Shown: positions 1 to 11,533 of the stretch, piece by piece
How positions within the stretch are numbered: position 1 is the stretch's first letter
Layout: each line of letters opens with the position of its first letter
From: Beijerinckiaceae bacterium
GTDB lineage: Bacteria; Pseudomonadota; Alphaproteobacteria; Rhizobiales; Beijerinckiaceae
Assembly (NCBI GenBank): GCA_021324915.1
Contig: JAJPIC010000009.1
Span: 1-64,000 of the forward strand
DNA length: 64,000 nucleotides
Direction of reading: 5' to 3'
Notes under the pieces: generated by a model
Seen by the model: only the letters and a program-made list of their open reading frames with translations
Database searches by the model: none
What the model was told of the DNA's origin: nothing
Program-made: the position numbers and the translations under genes

Positions 1-248
1 CAGCGCAGATTACCGACAGGCGGCGCGGCATAAGGAATACCAAGAAATTCCGAAACGCCATTGACGACGAAACCCTGCACCTTTCCTTGGGTGGTCGCGA
101 CGACCGGGCCCGGACCGGCTTGAGCCGGCATAGCGAACGAGCCGATTACGCAAAGCGCCGTACCCAGCACAATCGAAGTCTTTAATGCTGCGCTTCCGAC
201 GTGCTTGTTGAGGCGTGAGGATAGATAGCTCCGAAAATGCATAAGCAT
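1..248 (-). CDS. Secreted carboxylesterase type B, 5' end only (runs off window)
   Basis: Only the first 82 codons are present. They encode a signal peptide (basic start, hydrophobic stretch about residues 25-40, likely cut after AQA at residue 44) and then VATTQGKVQG and FLGIPYAAPPVGNLR, the N-terminal signature of type B carboxylesterases (para-nitrobenzyl esterase group), which hydrolyse esters with a Ser-His-Glu triad. The triad lies outside the window. A strong GGGAGGAG ribosome site precedes the ATG at 248; the ATG at 242 is an alternative. It lies downstream of fumC on the same strand with a 195-base gap, so co-transcription is uncertain. Confidence 0.8.
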   Translation of the reverse strand, partial: MLMHFRSYLSSRLNKHVGSAALKTSIVLGTALCVIGSFAMPAQAGPGPVVATTQGKVQGFVVNGVSEFLGIPYAAPPVGNLR

Positions 249-443
249 ATTCTCCTCCCAGCTTTCGCTTAACGAATGCGAGACAAGCTAGAGGAGCCGA
301 AAATCTGCGTCTTCCAGAAAATTCGGACCCGGAGAAAGAGTGTTCGATTCGAGCAGCAGGACGTTCGTCGAGATAACGGAACAAGAGATCCGTGAAAGAA
401 ATATGGACGGCGCGCGACGATTGCGAACCAAGCGAGGGCGCAC

Positions 444-1844
444 TCAATTTTCTTGAAATGGCTTTGCCATCTTCATCGGGTCGACGATCCGATCGAAGTC
501 TTCTTCCGTGATGAAGCCGAGCCGCACCGCAGATTCCCTGAGCTCGAGATCATGTTCCAGCGCATAATGGGCGACGCGCGCGGCCTTGTCATAGCCGATC
601 TCCGGCGCGAGCGCAGTCACGAGCATCAGCGAGTTTTCGACGTCTTGCGCAATCTTCCTACGGTTGGGCCGCGTGCCCTCCACGAGAAATTTGCGGAAGT
701 TCGTGCAGCCGTCGCTGAGCAGCGTAATCGACTGCATGATATTGTGGATGATGAGCGGCTTATAGACATTCATCTCCAGATAGCCGCCTGCCCCGCCGAA
801 ACCTATCGCCACATCATTCGCCATCACCTGAACGGCGATCATGGTCAGTGCCTCGGCTTGCGTCGGATTCACTTTCCCCGGCATGATGGACGAGCCCGGC
901 TCGTTTTGCGGGATGAGCAATTCGGCAAATCCTGCGCGCGGGCCGCACGACATCAGCCTGATGTCATTGCCGAGCTTATAGAGCGAAACCGCGAGCGTGC
1001 GCAGCGTCGAGGAGAGCTGGACGAGCGCGTCATGTGCACCCTGCGCCGCGAATTTGTTCGGCGCGCTCACGAAAGGCATGCCGGTAATTTTCGCGATCTC
1101 CGCCGCGGAAGTTTCTGCGAAACCGGGCGTCGCGTTGATTCCTGTACCAACTGCCGTGCCGCCCAAAGCGAGCCGATAGAGGCCTTTCAACGCCTCCGCA
1201 ATCCGCTCGAGGTCCTCCGCCAGCATTGCCGCATAGCCCGACCATTCCTGCCCGAGCGTCAGCGGCGTTGCATCCTGCATGTGAGTTCGGCCGATCTTGA
1301 CGATATCTTCCCATTCGCCGGCTTTTGCCGTGATCGCATCGCGCAGCGCCGCGACCGCCGGCATGAGCCTACGCGTTACGGCGATCGCCGCCGCGACATG
1401 CATGGCCGAGGGAAACGTGTCGTTCGAGGATTGCGCCATGTTCACGTGATCATTTGGATGAACGGGCACTTTGCTGCCGAGCGCCGTACCGGCGATTTGG
1501 CAGCAACGGTTTGAGATCACTTCGTTCACGTTCATGTTGAACTGCGTCCCGCTGCCCGTCATCCATACATGCAGCGGAAACATATCATCATGCTGCCCGG
1601 CCAAAATCTCTTCGCACGCCTGTACGATCAACGCATGCGCGTCACCGTCGAGGGCTCTTGCTGCGTAATTCGCATGCGCCGCCGCTTTCTTGACGATGGC
1701 ATAGGCGAGAATCATCTCTCGCGGCATGAGATCCTTGCCGATGCTGAAGTATTCGAGCGCGCGCTGAGTTTGTGCTCCCCAAAGCTTATCGGCGGGAACA
1801 CGGACTTCGCCGAGACTGTCGGTTTCCGTGCGAAAACCCGTCAT
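444..1844 (-). CDS. fumC: Class II fumarate hydratase
   Basis: Fumarase of the oxygen-stable, iron-free class II type, interconverting fumarate and malate in the TCA cycle in the cytoplasm. The 466-residue length is normal. [20 protein letters not shown] (about residues 128-147) and the catalytic loop [11 protein letters not shown] (about residue 318) followed by TQAEALTM are the fumarase form; aspartases differ after the NP. The ATG at 1844 has GGAGGAG seven bases upstream. The gene stands alone on the minus strand, upstream of the esterase start and next to the cupin remnant, so it looks like an independent unit. Nothing in the sequence ties it to the amine genes. Confidence 0.95.
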   Translation of the reverse strand: MTGFRTETDSLGEVRVPADKLWGAQTQRALEYFSIGKDLMPREMILAYAIVKKAAAHANYAARALDGDAHALIVQACEEILAGQHDDMFPLHVWMTGSGTQFNMNVNEVISNRCCQIAGTALGSKVPVHPNDHVNMAQSSNDTFPSAMHVAAAIAVTRRLMPAVAALRDAITAKAGEWEDIVKIGRTHMQDATPLTLGQEWSGYAAMLAEDLERIAEALKGLYRLALGGTAVGTGINATPGFAETSAAEIAKITGMPFVSAPNKFAAQGAHDALVQLSSTLRTLAVSLYKLGNDIRLMSCGPRAGFAELLIPQNEPGSSIMPGKVNPTQAEALTMIAVQVMANDVAIGFGGAGGYLEMNVYKPLIIHNIMQSITLLSDGCTNFRKFLVEGTRPNRRKIAQDVENSLMLVTALAPEIGYDKAARVAHYALEHDLELRESAVRLGFITEEDFDRIVDPMKMAKPFQEN

Positions 1845-1912
1845 CGTCTCCTCCCTCTGGTCTCGCTCGCAATGTAGCGATACTGCCGCCGTATAACGAC
1901 GCCGGAGAGTAA

Positions 1913-2173
1913 AACATAAAGTCGGATTTAGTCGCCGATTTCAATCCCGGCGACATCGGATACGTCAGGAAATCGCTCGGCCATTATATCGAGAATACCG
2001 GCGATGCCGATCTCGTCTTCCTCGAAATTTTCCGCACCGATCGATACGAGGAAGTCTCTCTCTCCGATTGGCTTGCGCATACGCCGCCGCAAATGGCTGC
2101 CGCCACGCTCAACCTCGATCCGGTGACAATCGCGACATTCCCGAAGAACCGTCCGGACATCATGCCGGTCTAG
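1913..2173 (+). pseudogene. Remnant of oxalate-decarboxylase-type bicupin (C-terminal ~80 codons)
   Basis: Reading plus strand from 1931 to the TAG at 2171-2173 gives an intact C-terminal piece of a bicupin: [20 protein letters not shown], then LVFLEIFRTDRYEEVSLSDW, ending in a proline-rich NRPDIMPV. This is the second cupin domain of the oxalate decarboxylase/oxidase family (His and Glu of the metal site recognisable). An in-frame stop at 1910-1912 closes the frame and no start or ribosome site is present, while a full gene would be about 1.2 kb. The upstream part has been lost, fumC now occupying its place. An 83-codon minus-strand frame over the same bases shows no family resemblance. Confidence 0.75.
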
Positions 2174-2262
2174 AGGCAAGCACGTGGTGGAGGGACGCCG
2201 GGAACCCGTCGTCCCCTTCGCTCCATGTGCGGTAGCCTGTCGGGAGCGCCAAGCCGATGTCG

Positions 2263-3246
2263 TCAGCCTGCTTCGGCGTGGGCTGCGGCCACTTGCTTGC
2301 GCAATTCATCGGCGATTTCGAGCATGTCGCCGACAATGCCGTAAGCGGCTATGCCGAAGATCGACGCTTCCGGATCCTTGTTCACCGCGACGATGGTCTC
2401 GACGTGTTTCATGCCCCATTGGTGCTGAACCGCGCCCGAAATTCCCATCGCGATATAAAGCGAGCACTTCGCCGCCAATTGTCCGGATTGCCCGACCTGC
2501 CTTGCCTTGGGCAACCATCCATTATCGGCGATCGGACGCGAACAGCCGAGCGTTGCCCCTAGGCTCTCGGCAAGTTCCGCAAATTGTTCGATATTGGCCT
2601 CATCGCCGATGCCGCGACCGATCGAGAGAATGAATTTGGAGCCGGGAATATCGATCCCGCCGCTCGGCGGCGGATCGCGCCATTCGAGATGGGAGCTGCG
2701 CGGCTTGACGCCTTCGACTTCAAGCGCGGTGATCTTGGGAGACGCCAGCTCGGTTGGAGCGCGGAACGCGCCGCTGCGCAGCGTAAGAATGACCTGCTGC
2801 TTCTGCGGAAAATCGAGCTCGACCCAGACCTTCTCTTGATAGCCGGCGCGCGTCGCGACGATCTCCCCCGCCTCGCGCCTGATGCCGAAGACGTCGGTCG
2901 CAAAGCCTGCATCGAGCGCGATTGCCAAGCCCGGGGCAAGCCCCCAACTATCGATGCTGTGAGGCAAGAGGATGAGCGAGGGCTTGCGTTCCTCGATCAC
3001 TCGGCTCAGCACGGCCTCATAGACGTGCGGTTCGAATTCTTTCGCCGCGGGATTGGCAACCGTGATGATTTCATCGACCGCGCCGACCGCGAAAGGCTCG
3101 ACATATTTTTGCGGCTCGGCGGCGATGATCAGGATCGCGAGAGGTCCGAGATCGGCTTTGAGCGCTTCGGCTGCACCGATCGCCTCGAGCGATCCGGGCC
3201 GAGCTTCCCCGCGCCTATGTTCTGCGAGCACCAAAATGCCGGACAT
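2263..3246 (-). CDS. etfA: Electron transfer flavoprotein alpha subunit
   Basis: FAD-binding alpha subunit of ETF, 327 residues. The C-terminal FAD domain shows SIGRGIGD, MGISGAVQHQWGMK and AVNKDPEASIFGIAAYGIVG, all standard. It starts on ATG 3246, overlapping the etfB stop as TAATG, so the two are translationally coupled. As the last gene of tmd, Fe-S protein, etfB, etfA it most likely serves as the electron acceptor of trimethylamine dehydrogenase rather than of acyl-CoA dehydrogenases. The residue pattern, as remembered, resembles the ETF of Methylophilus W3A1 that partners trimethylamine dehydrogenase. Confidence 0.93.
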   Translation of the reverse strand: MSGILVLAEHRRGEARPGSLEAIGAAEALKADLGPLAILIIAAEPQKYVEPFAVGAVDEIITVANPAAKEFEPHVYEAVLSRVIEERKPSLILLPHSIDSWGLAPGLAIALDAGFATDVFGIRREAGEIVATRAGYQEKVWVELDFPQKQQVILTLRSGAFRAPTELASPKITALEVEGVKPRSSHLEWRDPPPSGGIDIPGSKFILSIGRGIGDEANIEQFAELAESLGATLGCSRPIADNGWLPKARQVGQSGQLAAKCSLYIAMGISGAVQHQWGMKHVETIVAVNKDPEASIFGIAAYGIVGDMLEIADELRKQVAAAHAEAG

Positions 3247-4040
3247 TAGTGAAGTGTCTCCTTGATAATTTCGAGCAGGCGCGCAGCCTGTTGCGCCGGT
3301 GTTCCCTCGATCATTTCGCTTCGGCGGCGATCGGGCGGGAACATCCGGCGCACACGGCTCAATGAGCCGGGAACACCGATTTCAGCTTCGCTGAGCCCAA
3401 GCTCCTCGGCGGTCAGGACGTCGAGCGGCTTGGCATTGGCTTGTTTGATACTGCGCAACGAGGCATAGCGCGGCTTATTAATGCCAAGCTGAATCGTGAC
3501 GACGGCAGGCGTTTCGAGCTCGAGCCTCTCCACGAGGCCGCCTTCGAGCTCGCGCTCGACGAGCGCCGATTGTGCTCCCGGCCGATAGTCGAGATGCGTG
3601 ATGACGGCCGCATGCGGCCAGTGGACGAGGCCGGCGACCGCCATTCCGGTCTCGGCATGTGCATGATCGGAAGATTGTGCGCCGCAAAGAACGAGGCTTG
3701 GCTGCTCGCGCTCGACCACCTTGGCAATAATGCGCGCAATCGCGATCTGATCGGAACCCTCGAGCGCGTCCTGCCAGATGCGGATCGCCCGGTCGGCACC
3801 CTTCGCCAAGGCCTTGCGCAGCACTTCGTCGGCATCTTCCGGTCCGATCGTCAGCGCGATGACCTCGACGCCGGCATCGGGATTTGCTTCCTTGATCTGG
3901 ACCGCTGCCTCGATCGAATATTCGTCGAATTCGTTGAGATCGAACTCGCAGAAATCCGGCTCGACGTCGCGCCCATCCTCGCGCATTTCGAATTCGTCAT
4001 CGAGCGAGGCAACGCGTTTGACCGGTACGATTATCTTCAT
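3246..4040 (-). CDS. etfB: Electron transfer flavoprotein beta subunit
   Basis: AMP-binding beta subunit of ETF, 264 residues from ATG 4040 (an in-frame GTG one codon upstream is possible; AGGTGGAG precedes both). The loop QLGINKPRYASLRSIKQA near residue 190 is the recognition loop that docks ETF onto its dehydrogenase; in Methylophilus ETF the Leu in this loop inserts into trimethylamine dehydrogenase, and it is kept here. The N terminus (KIIVPVKRVASLDDEFEMRE) and RRMFPPDRRRSEMIEGT near the C terminus also match that subgroup by memory. It is coupled to etfA by an overlapping stop/start. Confidence 0.93.
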   Translation of the reverse strand: MKIIVPVKRVASLDDEFEMREDGRDVEPDFCEFDLNEFDEYSIEAAVQIKEANPDAGVEVIALTIGPEDADEVLRKALAKGADRAIRIWQDALEGSDQIAIARIIAKVVEREQPSLVLCGAQSSDHAHAETGMAVAGLVHWPHAAVITHLDYRPGAQSALVERELEGGLVERLELETPAVVTIQLGINKPRYASLRSIKQANAKPLDVLTAEELGLSEAEIGVPGSLSRVRRMFPPDRRRSEMIEGTPAQQAARLLEIIKETLH

Positions 4041-4116
4041 CACTCCACCTGCTTAGCCAATGCTTCGCACGCTATCGACGCGACCCACGTGGTTCGCTTT
4101 TTTCCGAGCGAACATG

Positions 4117-6267
4117 CTAGTTTGCCTCCAGAGCGAGCTTCGCCGCCGGGCGCGCTTCGAGGTCCATCGCTTCCGCCAGGAGCTCAGTGAGCTCGAGAAC
4201 GCGGAACTTGCCTTCGTTGCCGGAGGTCTTCACCGCATCCTCCAGCATCGTCATGCATTTCGGACAATTGACGAGGAGAACGTCGAGACCTTCGATCTCG
4301 GCTGCTTCGCGTGCGCGGATCTCGCCGACCTTCGTTGTGCCGGGCGGATCGGGAATCCACACGCGCCCGCCTCCTCCGCCGCAGCAGAAAGAATTGTCCC
4401 TGTTGCGAGCAAGCTCGACCAGGTTGGCGCCGGTCTGCGCAATCACGTCGCGGGGCGGATCATATCCTTTGTTCAATCGGCCGAGATGGCAGGGGTCGTG
4501 ATAGGTCACGGTGTAATCGAGCTTCTGCTTCAGGGCGATGCGGCCGCTCGCGACGAGCTCGCGCAGAAAGGCGCTGGCGTGGTCGACCTGATAGACCCCA
4601 CCGAAATCCCGATATTCGTTCTTCAGCGTGTTGTAGGAATGGGGATCGGTCGTCACGATGCGATCGAAGGTGCATTTGGCGAGCGCTTCGATATTGCCAT
4701 GCGCAAGCTCCTGATAAAGCCCCTCCTCGCCGACGCGCCTGATATCATTGCCGGCCGTCGTCTCGCCCTCATAGAGAATGCCGAAATCGACTCCTGCGGC
4801 GTGCAGGATCTTGGCGAAGGCGCGGCTCACCTTTTGATTGCGCGGATCGAAGCTCGCGTAGTCGCCGACGAACCAAAGCACATCGACCGGCTCCTTGCGC
4901 GCGTCCTTGATCGCGAAAGGCAGTTGCTTGGTCCATTGCGGACGCTTGCGGCGGCTCTCGTTGAACGAATTGCCGGTCTTGTTGACGGCGCCGAGCGTGC
5001 GCTGCAAGCCGGGGTCCATTACGCCTTCATCGACGAGCGTGCGCCGGAACATATTGATCAGCGGCACATGTTCGACCGCGACCGGGCAGATTTCCGTGCA
5101 GGCGCCGCATTGGCGGCAGGCCCAGAGCGTATCGGGGCGGATCTGCGCGACTCCCTCGCCGATGAGCGAGATCGGCTCGTGCGCTCGCGGAAAAAATTCG
5201 CCAAGCTCGCGATTTGCATGTTCGCGAATTGTGAGGATGAGATCGCGCGGGGAAAGCGGATAACCGGCCGCGCGGGCCGGACAGGCTTCGTGGCACCGGC
5301 CGCATTTCGTGCAGGTATCGGCCTGGAGCAGATAGCGGCTGTCGAGGTCGCCAATGAATTTATAGCCGATGCTGCCCTGATCGAGCCTGCCTTGCGGGAG
5401 GCGCGCGACTGCCGCGGGGTCTCTCATCAGCCACGTGGCGGCGGCCGTCACGATATGCTTGGCCTTGGTATAAGGAATAAGCGCGATGAAGGTGAGCGCG
5501 AGCAGCCCATGCGTCCACCAGAGCGCCATGCGCAATATGCCGGCGCCTTGCGCATCGAACCCGAGGCCTTGCAGGAGGTTCGCCACCATCGCACCGACTG
5601 GCGACCACCAGCGCGTCTGCCAGACGGCCGGCTCGTGCTGCAGCCAGACAAGCCGAGCGCCGGACGCAATAAATCCCGTGATGCCGATGAGGATCAAGGT
5701 CCAAAGGAAAGCCCAATCCTCGATCCGATAGGACGTGCGATCGAAATCAGCATCGGCAGGATTGCGATCAGGGCGCGCATAATCGAGCTTCGGCGGGCGT
5801 AGCCAACCCCTCCGATACATCATGTAGAGCACGCCGGCGATAAGCGCCGCGCCTGCAACATTCATCGTCAGTTTGAAGACGAGATAGAAGGCGCCATACC
5901 AGAATCGGGCGTGGAAAACAGGGGCAATGTCGTGGTCGAGCGTAATGATCGACGTGCCGACGAAGAGAAGAACGAAGCCATAGAAGATCGCGGCGTGCAG
6001 CCAGCCGGCGGAGCGGTCGCGGCGTCTAACGCTCGCGTGCGAGGCGATCACATAGGCCGCTTGGGCAGCCCTGCGTGTCAGCGCCGGCCAAGCGATGGAC
6101 TTCGGATGAACGCCGCGCAAATATTTGCGGGCTTGGACGTAGACGCCCCATACGAAAGCGGCGATGGCAGCAACGGCATAGGCGTAAAACAGCGCCACCA
6201 TCCAGGGCGTGAAATCCTGGAAGAGAATGCGCGTGACCTCAGTCTGATCGATGCCGTTGGGGATCAT
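4117..6267 (-). CDS. Membrane heme/Fe-S ETF:quinone oxidoreductase-type protein (DgcB/EMO family)
   Basis: About 716 residues. The N-terminal third has five or six membrane helices resembling the heme b subunit of nitrate reductase (NarI-like; helices near residues 20-45, 75-100, 115-135, 165-190, 240-260). The centre carries two [4Fe-4S] motifs, CTKCGRCHEACPA and CRQCGACTEICPV. The C-terminal part is HdrD-like, with YHDPCHLGRLNKG, SFCCGGGGGRVWI and LLVNCPKCMTML (CCG domains). Proteins of this layout (DgcB; EMO in syntrophs) pass electrons from EtfAB into the membrane quinone pool. Lying between tmd and etfBA, it should complete that path. Start uncertain: ATG 6267 is preferred, a TTG at 6300 would add 11 residues. 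Confidence 0.85.
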   Translation of the reverse strand: MIPNGIDQTEVTRILFQDFTPWMVALFYAYAVAAIAAFVWGVYVQARKYLRGVHPKSIAWPALTRRAAQAAYVIASHASVRRRDRSAGWLHAAIFYGFVLLFVGTSIITLDHDIAPVFHARFWYGAFYLVFKLTMNVAGAALIAGVLYMMYRRGWLRPPKLDYARPDRNPADADFDRTSYRIEDWAFLWTLILIGITGFIASGARLVWLQHEPAVWQTRWWSPVGAMVANLLQGLGFDAQGAGILRMALWWTHGLLALTFIALIPYTKAKHIVTAAATWLMRDPAAVARLPQGRLDQGSIGYKFIGDLDSRYLLQADTCTKCGRCHEACPARAAGYPLSPRDLILTIREHANRELGEFFPRAHEPISLIGEGVAQIRPDTLWACRQCGACTEICPVAVEHVPLINMFRRTLVDEGVMDPGLQRTLGAVNKTGNSFNESRRKRPQWTKQLPFAIKDARKEPVDVLWFVGDYASFDPRNQKVSRAFAKILHAAGVDFGILYEGETTAGNDIRRVGEEGLYQELAHGNIEALAKCTFDRIVTTDPHSYNTLKNEYRDFGGVYQVDHASAFLRELVASGRIALKQKLDYTVTYHDPCHLGRLNKGYDPPRDVIAQTGANLVELARNRDNSFCCGGGGGRVWIPDPPGTTKVGEIRAREAAEIEGLDVLLVNCPKCMTMLEDAVKTSGNEGKFRVLELTELLAEAMDLEARPAAKLALEAN

Positions 6268-6363
6268 CTCGTCGCAATTCCGCAGAACCGGCCGGACCAA
6301 AATGTCCAGCCGGATGGCGGTTCTCGAGAAAGCCGATCAAGGTCGAGCGGCACGGCGCCCGGA

Positions 6364-9190
<2,827 letters not shown>

Positions 9191-10264
9191 ATGTCGCAAA
9201 CGACTGGATACGGGAGAGACGCCGGCGCCGCGGAGGCGGCGTCTCTGCGCCTCAACGGCAAGGAATGGTTCGCGCGGCTCGGAGAGGTCGCCAAGTCGAT
9301 CGGATCGGGTGAATTTCACCGGGAGCTGATCGATCTCTACGGCTCGAGCATCCAGCACGAATCCACCTGGATCATTCACTTCTCGCGCGCCGCTCCGCCC
9401 GAGGTCATCTACACCCACAATGTGCCCGAAGAAGTCGTCGGCACCTACAACAGCACGTTCGCGCAGGTCGATCCATTCTCGCATTATTGGAAGCATCATC
9501 CCCGCCCCGGCGTGTTGCCGCTTTCGCAAGCAAAGACGCAATCGAGAGAGGCGAAGATCTATAGCGAGCTCTTCCTGCCGCGGGCGCATATTTCCGACGA
9601 AATGGCGATCATGCTCCCGACGGTCGGCCAGTGCTGTTTCGGCCTGTTCCTCGAGCGCGAATCGGGCCATTTCTCGAGAGCCGACGTCGAACGGGCGCAA
9701 ACGATTTTTCCGGCGCTCGAAGGCTGTCACCGCGCCCATGTCGGATGGATCTTCAACGATCTCGGCAATGTCAAAAGGGCCAAGGCACAGCCCTATGTCG
9801 ACAAGCCGATGTTGATTCTCGATCGTTTCGGCAGCGAGGTCTATTCAAACGATGCCTGGAACGATGCCGTCGCGGCCGACAACGCCCTCATGCCGCTGGT
9901 GCGCGGCCTTCTGCCTGTATCAGGCACACAGACGCGGCTCGTCGATAATTTCGTCCTGAGCTTCGAAGCGCTCGATCGCTCTTTCCCCTTGGCGCCAGGG
10001 GGGCGGATGTTCGTCCTCGAGCCACGGGCCACCGCGGTGGATTTCGAGACCGTCAATCGGGAAGCGAACCTTTTGGATATGTTTACGCGGCGCGAGCGCG
10101 ATATCTTGAACCTGATCATGAATTGCCGCTCGACCGGACAGATCGCGCAACAATTGCAGATCAGCAAAGGCACGGTGAAGAATTACCGGTTGCGGATCTA
10201 TCGCAAAGCCGATGTCGTCTCCGAACGGGAATTGGTGAAGAAATTCGCGCCGCTGTTCCGCTGA
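9191..10264 (+). CDS. LuxR-family transcriptional regulator
   Basis: 357 residues. The C-terminal 60 (about 298-357) form a LuxR/GerE helix-turn-helix: FTRRERDILNLIMNCRSTGQ then IAQQLQISKGTVKNYRLRIY. The N-terminal 290 residues are a sensory region I do not recognise; no receiver Asp pattern is evident. It is transcribed away from tmd and faces gcvT and permease genes, so the likely role is control of the methylated-amine genes, with an amine or derived C1 signal as effector; that is inference from position. ATG 9191 is preceded by a modest GGGATTGG site. A long inverted repeat follows the stop. Confidence 0.82.
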   Translation: MSQTTGYGRDAGAAEAASLRLNGKEWFARLGEVAKSIGSGEFHRELIDLYGSSIQHESTWIIHFSRAAPPEVIYTHNVPEEVVGTYNSTFAQVDPFSHYWKHHPRPGVLPLSQAKTQSREAKIYSELFLPRAHISDEMAIMLPTVGQCCFGLFLERESGHFSRADVERAQTIFPALEGCHRAHVGWIFNDLGNVKRAKAQPYVDKPMLILDRFGSEVYSNDAWNDAVAADNALMPLVRGLLPVSGTQTRLVDNFVLSFEALDRSFPLAPGGRMFVLEPRATAVDFETVNREANLLDMFTRRERDILNLIMNCRSTGQIAQQLQISKGTVKNYRLRIYRKADVVSERELVKKFAPLFR

Positions 10265-10272
10265 GGCGGCGC

Positions 10273-10319
10273 CCCGAAACAATCCGGGATCGTCCGGTGC
10301 GATCACGGATTGTTTCGGG
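10273..10319. terminator. Bidirectional stem-loop between convergent LuxR-type gene and gcvT-like gene
   Basis: A perfect 14-base inverted repeat, CCCGAAACAATCCG at 10273-10286 and its complement at 10306-10319, with inner pairing of GATCG and CGATC. It sits nine bases after the regulator stop and 14 bases before the end of the opposing gene. There is no long T-run, but the position suggests a shared terminator. Confidence 0.7.
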
Positions 10320-10333
10320 CGACGGGACCGCGG

Positions 10334-11464
10334 CTAAGCGCGCTCCTCCAAAGGATGCGTGCGAAGACGCAGCGGATCGTAGAACGGAACTTTGACCACG
10401 CGTGCCTTCAGCACGCCGTTGCCCGTCCTGATCTCGAATTCGGTGCCATTGGAGTCCAATGCCGGTTTCACATGGGCGAGCGCCAGCGAGCGCATGAGAT
10501 GCTGGCTATAGGTGCTGCTGTTGATGAGGCCGACCTCTTCGCCGTTCCTGTAAAGCTTGGTACCGGGCTCGATCGCTTCATGATGATCGATCTCGATTCC
10601 GACCTGGCTCACGCGCCGCTGATCGCGCCTCCGGATGAGCGCTTCCTTGCCGCGGAAGGAGGGCTTATCGAGATCCACGGTCCAGTCGACGCCCACTTCC
10701 CACGGCGTGGTGTCGCCCTTCGGCATGTCATAGGGGAAAAATAGAAGAGCGGCCTCGACGCGCACGATGTCGAGACACGCCCATGATGCCGGCATGATGC
10801 CGAACTCTTTCCCCGCTTCGAGAATGGCATCCCATATCGCGACCGCATCCGCCGCACGGCAGAAGACCTCGTAGCCCTTCTCTCCTGAATAGCCGCCGCG
10901 CGCGATCGACACGTCGTAGCCGAAGAGCTTCGTCCGTGCATGTTCGAAATAGCGCAAACCGGCGAGCTTGAAAGGCGTATGCGGAGCCAGAATGGCAAGC
11001 GCTTTCGGCCCCTGCAGCGAGAGCACATGGGTGTCGTTGTCCTTACGAAAGTGGACGTCGCGCCCCTCGCCGACCTGCGGCAAAACCTCTTCGAGCGTGC
11101 CGCCGCCATGCGAGATCCGGTAAGCCGCCGGCCCGTCGCAATAGACCAGAACGTCGTCGATCAATGAGCCGTTCTCGTCGACGATATTGCTGATTCGCGA
11201 TTGGCCGGGCGCGATCTTGGCGATGTCGGACGTGAGCAGCTCATTCAAAGCCGCGAGCGAATCCTTGCCGGATACATCGATCAAGCGCAGAGACGAGACA
11301 TCGAACAATCCCGCCGCATTGCGCACGGCCTCGGTCTCCACATAGGGGTCGGTCGCATAATATTGTGGAATCGGCATGTCGTTCCACGAAGATTCGAATT
11401 TCGTTCCCAACGCGCGGTGGCGATCGTTGAGGATCGACTGGCGCGAGAAAACATGGGTGTTCAT
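10334..11464 (-). CDS. GcvT-like tetrahydrofolate-dependent aminomethyltransferase (DmmD-type)
   Basis: 376 residues of the GcvT fold: an N-terminal folate-binding domain with FDVSSLRLIDVSGKD, VDENGSLIDDVLVY and RGGYSGEKGYEVFC, and a C-terminal barrel with PSFRGKEALIRR and MRSLALAHVKP. The glycine cleavage T-protein works with gcvH and gcvP, which are absent here. Stand-alone GcvT-like proteins accompany amine N-demethylases (DmmD in marine dimethylamine clusters, DMGDH-type enzymes), where they transfer the methyl-derived C1 unit to tetrahydrofolate as methylene-THF. It is 69 bases downstream of the permease gene on the same strand. I infer a role in trapping formaldehyde from tri- or dimethylamine oxidation. 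Confidence 0.82.
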   Translation of the reverse strand: MNTHVFSRQSILNDRHRALGTKFESSWNDMPIPQYYATDPYVETEAVRNAAGLFDVSSLRLIDVSGKDSLAALNELLTSDIAKIAPGQSRISNIVDENGSLIDDVLVYCDGPAAYRISHGGGTLEEVLPQVGEGRDVHFRKDNDTHVLSLQGPKALAILAPHTPFKLAGLRYFEHARTKLFGYDVSIARGGYSGEKGYEVFCRAADAVAIWDAILEAGKEFGIMPASWACLDIVRVEAALLFFPYDMPKGDTTPWEVGVDWTVDLDKPSFRGKEALIRRRDQRRVSQVGIEIDHHEAIEPGTKLYRNGEEVGLINSSTYSQHLMRSLALAHVKPALDSNGTEFEIRTGNGVLKARVVKVPFYDPLRLRTHPLEERA

Positions 11465-11533
11465 CGAGGGCTCCTTTGCGCGTATCCGAAATGCGTGTGC
11501 GCGCCCGCAGCGAGCTGCGGGCGCCTCTCGTGA

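Noticed and set aside
10-447. 145-codon open frame on the minus strand before fumC
   Set aside because: It is in a different frame from the esterase start at 248, which has a signal peptide, ribosome site and family motif. The longer frame shows none.
1928-2179. 83-codon minus-strand frame
   Set aside because: The plus strand of the same bases encodes an unmistakable cupin C terminus; the minus frame has no family features.
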